Assembly: GCA_905221605.1 (NCBI GenBank)
Contig: CAJNDS010002379.1
Span: forward strand, 651,001 to 715,000
Source: Symbiodinium natans
Lineage: Eukaryota > Sar > Dinophyceae > Suessiales > Symbiodiniaceae
DNA: 64,000 nucleotides
Reading direction: 5' to 3'
The notes beneath the pieces are model-generated. The model was not told the DNA's origin. It was given only the letters and a program-made list of their open reading frames with translations, and did no database searches. Positions 52,436 to 59,061 of the stretch are shown piece by piece. Positions within the stretch are counted from its first letter, which is position 1. Every line of letters begins with the position of its first letter. Made by a program: the position numbers and the translations under genes.

Positions 52436-55400
52436 CTACAATCAAGGGGGTTTTGCCTGGGACCTTGGGATTATTGGGAACCCTTTTTAAGGATTCGTCA
52501 GGTAGTATACAGGCCACATTCGGAGTAACGAAGCAAGGATAGCCCTTAAAACCTTCTGAAGAATATTCCTAAGCATGATCCTCTTCAACCCAAAAGGGGG
52601 ACAGGAAAAACACATTTTTAAGGGCCTACCTAGTAAGGGGAACCTTTGGTTGTAGAACCTTAGGGGTACGAGTCTAACCCTCAACCCTCAACCCTCAACC
52701 CTAAACCCTAAACCCTAAACCCTAAACCCTAAACCCTAAACCCTAAACCCTAACCCTGGACTTTACGGCTCGAAGCTTTGGGGCCCCCTTTTTGTGAGGG
52801 CAAGACGGCATAAGGATCCACAACCCTAAACCCTAAACCTTAAACCCCAAACCCTAAACCCTAAACCCCAAACCCTAAACCCTAAACCCCAAACCCTGAA
52901 CCCTAAACCCCAAACCCTCAACCCTAAACCCCAAACCCTAAGCCCTAACCCCTAAACCCTAAACCGCCCCCTTACAGTTGGGGGGGTCTCTTCGCACCTG
53001 ACGAGGCTTTTGAGCCGCTCGTGCATCCCAACCTTCGCAGCATCTGCGCCATATTACAGCAAACCCTATACCCTAAACCCCAAACCCTAAACCCTAAACC
53101 CTAAACCCTAAACCCTAAACCCTAAACCGCAAACCCCTATCGTAGACCGTAAACCGCAAACCCTAGACCCTAAACCCCTCAAACCCCTATCCTGGGAGCA
53201 GCAGTGGTGCCTCCTCATGTAGGCGGCAATTCCGGCCGACATCCCGGCCCAGCTCTCAGTAGGGTCCGCGAACCTTGGGGGTTTGGGGTGTAGGGTTTAG
53301 GGTTTAGGGTTTAGGGCTAGGGTTTAGGGGTTAGGGTTTAGGGTGCAGGGATTAGAGTTTAGGGTTTCGGGTAGGCACGACAGGGTTCAGGCTACTTGGT
53401 AACCCAGTAATATCTGTACTTATAACAAACTGAAAACTCTAGTAGGGTACTTAAAAGGCGTTTAGGTGGGTTATAAGTACAGGAATAATTGGGTTACTAA
53501 ATACCATGAACCTCCAAGTAGGGCTTAGGGTTTGGGGTTTGGGGTTTCGGGTTTAGGAGGATCAGGGGGACCTAGTAAGCAGTTGTAGGTCCATTGACTA
53601 GGATAACCCCCCACCCCCCCCCCCCTCCCAATTTGGTACTGTGTTTGTATACTTGGGGTCCCGGGGAAGGTCTTGCCTAAACCCCACAGCCTACCCAAAG
53701 GCTCCTATGTAGTACCTTTTTGGGGTAGTATACTAGAATCCCTTGTAACTAACCCGAAAAGGAACTACATCGGAGCCTTCAGGTAAACCCTGCAGTCAAG
53801 CAACCTCGTGTCATCGCCAGACCCTCGCGGGTGCGCAGCTCCAGATTCCAAACCCTGGAGTTGGAGACTGTCAGACCCATCTTCCGCAGCTTCAAGCCGT
53901 TGGAACCTACCGGTTTAGGGTTTAGGGTTTAGGTCTAAGGGATTTGGGGTTGGGGCTTACTTACTTCTGCAAGAAGCACGGAAGTAAAAAAGTGGTTAAG
54001 CTCTGGTATTCCTGCACAATCAGGAAACCCTATCAAAAGTCACCGCTCAACTCCTGGGCTACCTAACTAAGTTTAGGGTTTAGGGTTTATATGGGGTTTA
54101 GGGGTTAGGGGCTAGGGTTGCAAGGGTCAGGGGCCCCTAAACCCTAAACCCTAAACCCTAAACCCTACACCCTAAACCCTAAGCACCTGCAGGGATGCTG
54201 CCCAAAGAGTAAGCGGACGAGCATGGGCCCCAATACCGGAACGCGTGCCGTACGAGAGGGTCCTGCGAAGGCCATCCTTAGTAGCCCAGTAAATGTTGTA
54301 ATAAGGGCGGGTTTAGGGTTTAGGGTTTAGGGTTTAGGGTTTAGGGTTTAGGGTTTAGGGTTTAGGGTTACTTTATAAGGGAACCTTGAACCCCCAAAAA
54401 GGGAAAAAGGTACCAGTGGGCTACCAAGCATCATAATCAGCAAGGGCACGGCCACACCATGCAAAATCACATCTCCCCACTTGCCACCTGCGGGTACGCC
54501 TGGAATGAACTTGGGAATGAAGAGCAGCAAGAGTGACCCAGAACTCTGTGCGAATGCCCTTCGGTCGCGTGGCAGCAGCTGGAAACCAATGCCTACGATA
54601 AGGGCCTCTGCTGTTGCAGCGAAAGGAACCCATTGAAATCCTGGCTCGATCCTCCAGATTGAGGTGTTAAAGGCCGCTGTAATCCAGAACCTTGTAGGGA
54701 ATCGGAAAAGTGGGACCTACCCTAAACCCTAAACCCTCAACCCTCAACCCTAAACCCTAACCCTTATATTCACTATACATAGTAAGGGCCCATACTTCGG
54801 ATCCCTGCGAACCCCTTTAACTAAACAAGGGCAGGGACGATACTGGGGACCCTTATTATCGAACCTTAGGCCCTGGGACCGAATGAACACCGGTTAAGGG
54901 TTAGGGTTTAGGGTTTAGGGTTTAGGGTTTAGGGTTTAGGGTTTAGGGTTTAGGGTTGAGGGCTCTAGGGTTCCTATACGTCAACGGGAGTTGTCGTATT
55001 GTAGTAGTGTCGACTCTCATGTAGTAGTGTAGGCGAAATGACCCCCCCCCCCCCAATTTTAGGATTCGTGTGGTTTCCCTAAACCCTAAACCCTAAACCC
55101 TCAACCCTCAACCCTAAACCCTAAACCCAGAGAACGACATGTTGATGGCGAAGATGGCGCGACTCCAACTTGTGGCGTTGCCCAGCGCCCCCACCCGAGC
55201 TGTGGCTCTACGCAGCTCCGACGTGGAAAGGTTCATCCGAAGCAGAACCGCCACAGCCTCTGAGACCCTAAACCCTAAACCCTGGACTCTGGATCTCAGA
55301 GATATCTATCTTAGGGTAGCTCCATGGTCCCTGAATATGGGGGGCCCTGAACAGGGGGCACCTAGAGATAAATTACCCCTTACCCTGACCATGTTTCGGG

Positions 55401-58400
55401 CCTAGGTAACTGCCCTGTGGTGTACGACATCATGATAATATGCCTGTTACCCAGCGCCCCCCCCCCCCCCCTCCACACCCCCCACCCGACAAAAGCGGCA
55501 TAAGGACAACAATAGGGGATCACTAACCCTAAACCCTAAACCCGAAACCCTAAACACTAAACTCTCTCTCTCTCTCTCTCTGTGGGTCCACAGCCTTGTC
55601 AACATCAGCCTCGGCCCGATTTTCCGCGATGATTTCGCGGATGCGCTTGCCATCTGCCAGGTTCCTATAGAACCCTAGCCCAACAAATGCAATTTCAGCT
55701 GCTTAGGAATTAAACAAAGTACCCCCAAAAACAGAAACGAATCCCAAGTATCCCAAAGGTTCGAGGTTTTGGCATCGCGGATCCGACCGGTGAACCCGTC
55801 GCGCAGCTGCTTAGCTTGCTTGACGGCCTCGATACCCAACAGCCGATCGCACTCCATGGCCCATGCAATGATCGGCGCCATCAGAAACCTAGCTACTAGT
55901 TGGTTAAGTACCCCGAAAGAAAAAATGGTAATCCCTATATGAACCTTAATAAGGAAGAATGTGCCTATTTTTTCGGGGTTCTTAAGAAATTAGTAGCTTG
56001 GGTGCTGAGTTCCCTTGGGCGAAAAAGGTTCAGCTTTGGGGTTTAAAGGGATTGTAGACTACCCCAAAAGGTGAAAAGCTACCCAGCGCCTAAGAAACGG
56101 CACGAAGTTTGGAGGCCTCTGGAAGGACGTCTGGAAAGTGCTGGCTGCCAACACGGCGGCCAAAAATGCGCTGCTGGCAAACAATGCCACTTGAGTTACC
56201 TTCCACTCGTACTTTTGCCTCCACATCAGCAAGGCACAGGTACTGGCAGAGAGAATCGTCAAGACTGCGAAGGCCAATGTAAGCCAAACCATGGGGCCTT
56301 CCCGCACCACTCTCCACTCCCTATTTCCTCAGCTGTCCAGTAACCTGGGGGAACTAAAGGTTCACCTTTGGGATTCTTAGGGGATTGTATTACCACAAAA
56401 AGGTTAAAGGTTACCTACTCTACTACTAGGTTTCCGACCATCACCATGCTGAAGCAGGTGCCTAACATCAGCATTGACCAACTACATGCCCTCAGCGACC
56501 TCGCCCAGAATTGTGGCGGTGGAGGTGTGGCCATGTAAATCGCCTTGTCCCAGGTCATTGCAAGGTACGCCTCGAGAACGTGCACGGTTTAGGGTTTAGG
56601 GTTTGGGCTTAGAGCTTAGGGCTTAGGGCTTAGGGCCTCGGGTTTAGGGTGAAAAAAGTCTCAGCGTGGAGAGTTTGATTCAGCTCTTTTTTCTCGAGAA
56701 CCCTAAACCCTAAACCCCAAACCCTACAGCTTCAGTGATGTCGGACAGTAGATGTCGCAGGATTTCCGTCAGAGCCCTCGGGGGTCTTCTCCAGGGGTTG
56801 TACCTTGGAGCCTTACTTGGAGGTTTTAGGTTTTAGGGTTTAGGGTTCAGGGCACTTTTGGCCCAAGTAAGGAAAACGGCGCTATTTGCAATCCGCATCT
56901 TCATGTCTGATAGTCTTGCACTGGACGTTTCATCGCTCGGGTTCTGAGACACCATATGAACCCCAAACCTTAAACCCTAAACCCTAAACCCTAAACCCTA
57001 AACCCTAAACCCCAAACCCTAAACCCCCAAAACGCAAACAACCTTGGCCATGTGCCATGGGAGCTCAGCAGTCTCTAGGGTCCATAACCCCGAACCCTGT
57101 AAACCCTGGACCCTGCCATCCCTAAACCCTAAACCCTGTAAACCCTAAAACCCTGTAAACCCTAACCCTAAACCCTAAACCCTAAACCATAAACCCTAAA
57201 CCCTAAACCCTAAACCCTAAGATGTTCAAGAGCTCATGCCTCGAAAACGCACCATGCCCGCGTGTAGATGCTTTCCCGCAGGTTCGGTGCTGCTAGCACC
57301 TAGGGTTTAGGTTTTAGGGTTTCGGGGCTTAGGGTTTATAGGCTTGAGGGTTTAGGGTTGAGGGTCCGGGGGTTCAGGGTTTACAGGGTTTATAGATAGG
57401 GTTGAGGGTTTAGGGTTGAGGGTTCGGGGGTTCAGGGTTTATACAGTTTATAGGGTTTCGGGTTTAGGGTTTAGCGTTCAGGGTTCGGGGTTTATAGAGT
57501 TTATAGGGTTGAGGGTTTAGCGTTTAGGTTTTCAGGGTTTATAGGGTTTATAGGGTTTACAGGATTTATGGGGTTTAGGGGCTCAGAGTTAGGGGTTTAA
57601 GGTTTATAGGGTTTAGGGGTTTAGCATTTATGGGGTTAGGGCTTAGGGATTCGGGGTTTCAGGCTTTAGGGGTTCAGGGTTTCGAGGTTTAAGGTTTGTG
57701 GGGTTTAGGGTTTAGGGTTTAGGGTTTATAGGGGTTCTGGTTTTAAGGGTTTAGGGTTATAGGGGTTAGGGGTCAGGGTTTCGGGGTTTAGGGTTTTTAG
57801 GGCTTAGGGTTTAGGGTGTTAGTGTTTAGGGTTTGTATGGTTTAGGGTTTAGGGTTTAGGGTTTAGGGTTTAGGGTTTAGGGTTCAGGGTTTAGGGTTTA
57901 GGGTTTGGGGTTTGGGGTTTAGGGTTTAGGGTCCGCCGACCCTGGCGGCGTGTTGGATGGGTTTGAGGAGGTGAAAACCTCCCCCCCCCCACAACCCCCC
58001 CCCCCCACCCCCCCCACCCCCCCCCCACCCCGCCCCCACCCGCCCCCCCCTCCCCCTCCCCCCCCCCACCCCCCCCCCCCACCCCCCCCCCCACCCCCCC
58101 CCCCCACCCCCACCCCCCCCCCCCCCCCCCACCCCCCCCACCCCCCCCACCCCCCCCACCCCCCCCCCCCCCACCCCCCACCCCCACCCCACCCCCCCCA
58201 CCCCCCCCCCCACCCCCCCCCCCAGTAAGATGGACACTTGAGGCTTGCTGCACGTGCGTGCCTTGTAAACCAATGCTTTCAAAAGAAAACTCCGCAGAAC
58301 GACGCATGGCTTTTTAGGGGGCGGGCGGCATGGCCGGGCGGGGTGGAGTCTGGTGTGTGCGGCGGGCGTGGAGGGCGGAGGGCGCGGAGGCGCGGAGGGC

Positions 58401-59006
58401 GCGGAGAGCGCGGGAGGGGCGCGAGGGCGCGGAGGGGCGGGCGATCGAGGGCGCGAGGGCGGCGGAGGTGCGCGGAGGGCGCGAGCGCGCGGAGCGCGCG
58501 GAGGGACGCGGAGGCGCGCGGAGGGCGCGGAGGGCGCGGAGGGCGCGGAGGGCGCGGAGCGCGCGGCGCGCGGAGCGCGCGGAGCGCGCGGAGGGCGCGG
58601 AGCGCGCGGAGCGCGCGGAGGGCGCGGAGGGGCGTCCCCACTCCCCTGCCCATCAACCGAATGTCACGCCCGCCGCCGACCCCATCCGTCAACCTCCAGG
58701 CATGCATGCTCCACGCCTCCCCACGCCACACCCCTCTCCCAGCAAAATTTAAATGTTCCCTACATTTCCGAACCCCCTCCCTTGACCGTGTCGTCTCCGC
58801 CTCCTGTCAAAAGTCATTCCGTCCGACCCTCCTCCGTTGACCGGTTCGTCTTCGCGGCCTCTTTCGCCAAAACGCGGTCCGATATTACGCCTTCCGCGTT
58901 GAAGCGCTATAAAGGAGAACCCATTTCAGAATTGGGTTTTCGGGAAGAATCCAAGAAACAAAGAGCACGCGCAGAATAGACGTTAAGCGTCCAAGGCACC
59001 CCCCCC

Positions 59007-59061
<55 letters not shown>

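Noticed and set aside
57891-58307. Glycine-rich protein on the minus strand
   Set aside because: It is a translation of a poly-C tract; all frames give homopolymer-like peptides.
58238-58979. Two overlapping open frames of about 200 codons on the plus strand
   Set aside because: They run through a GCGCGGAGG minisatellite and poly-C flanks, translate as Arg/Ala/Gly repeats in several frames, and lie in an intron of the minus-strand gene.
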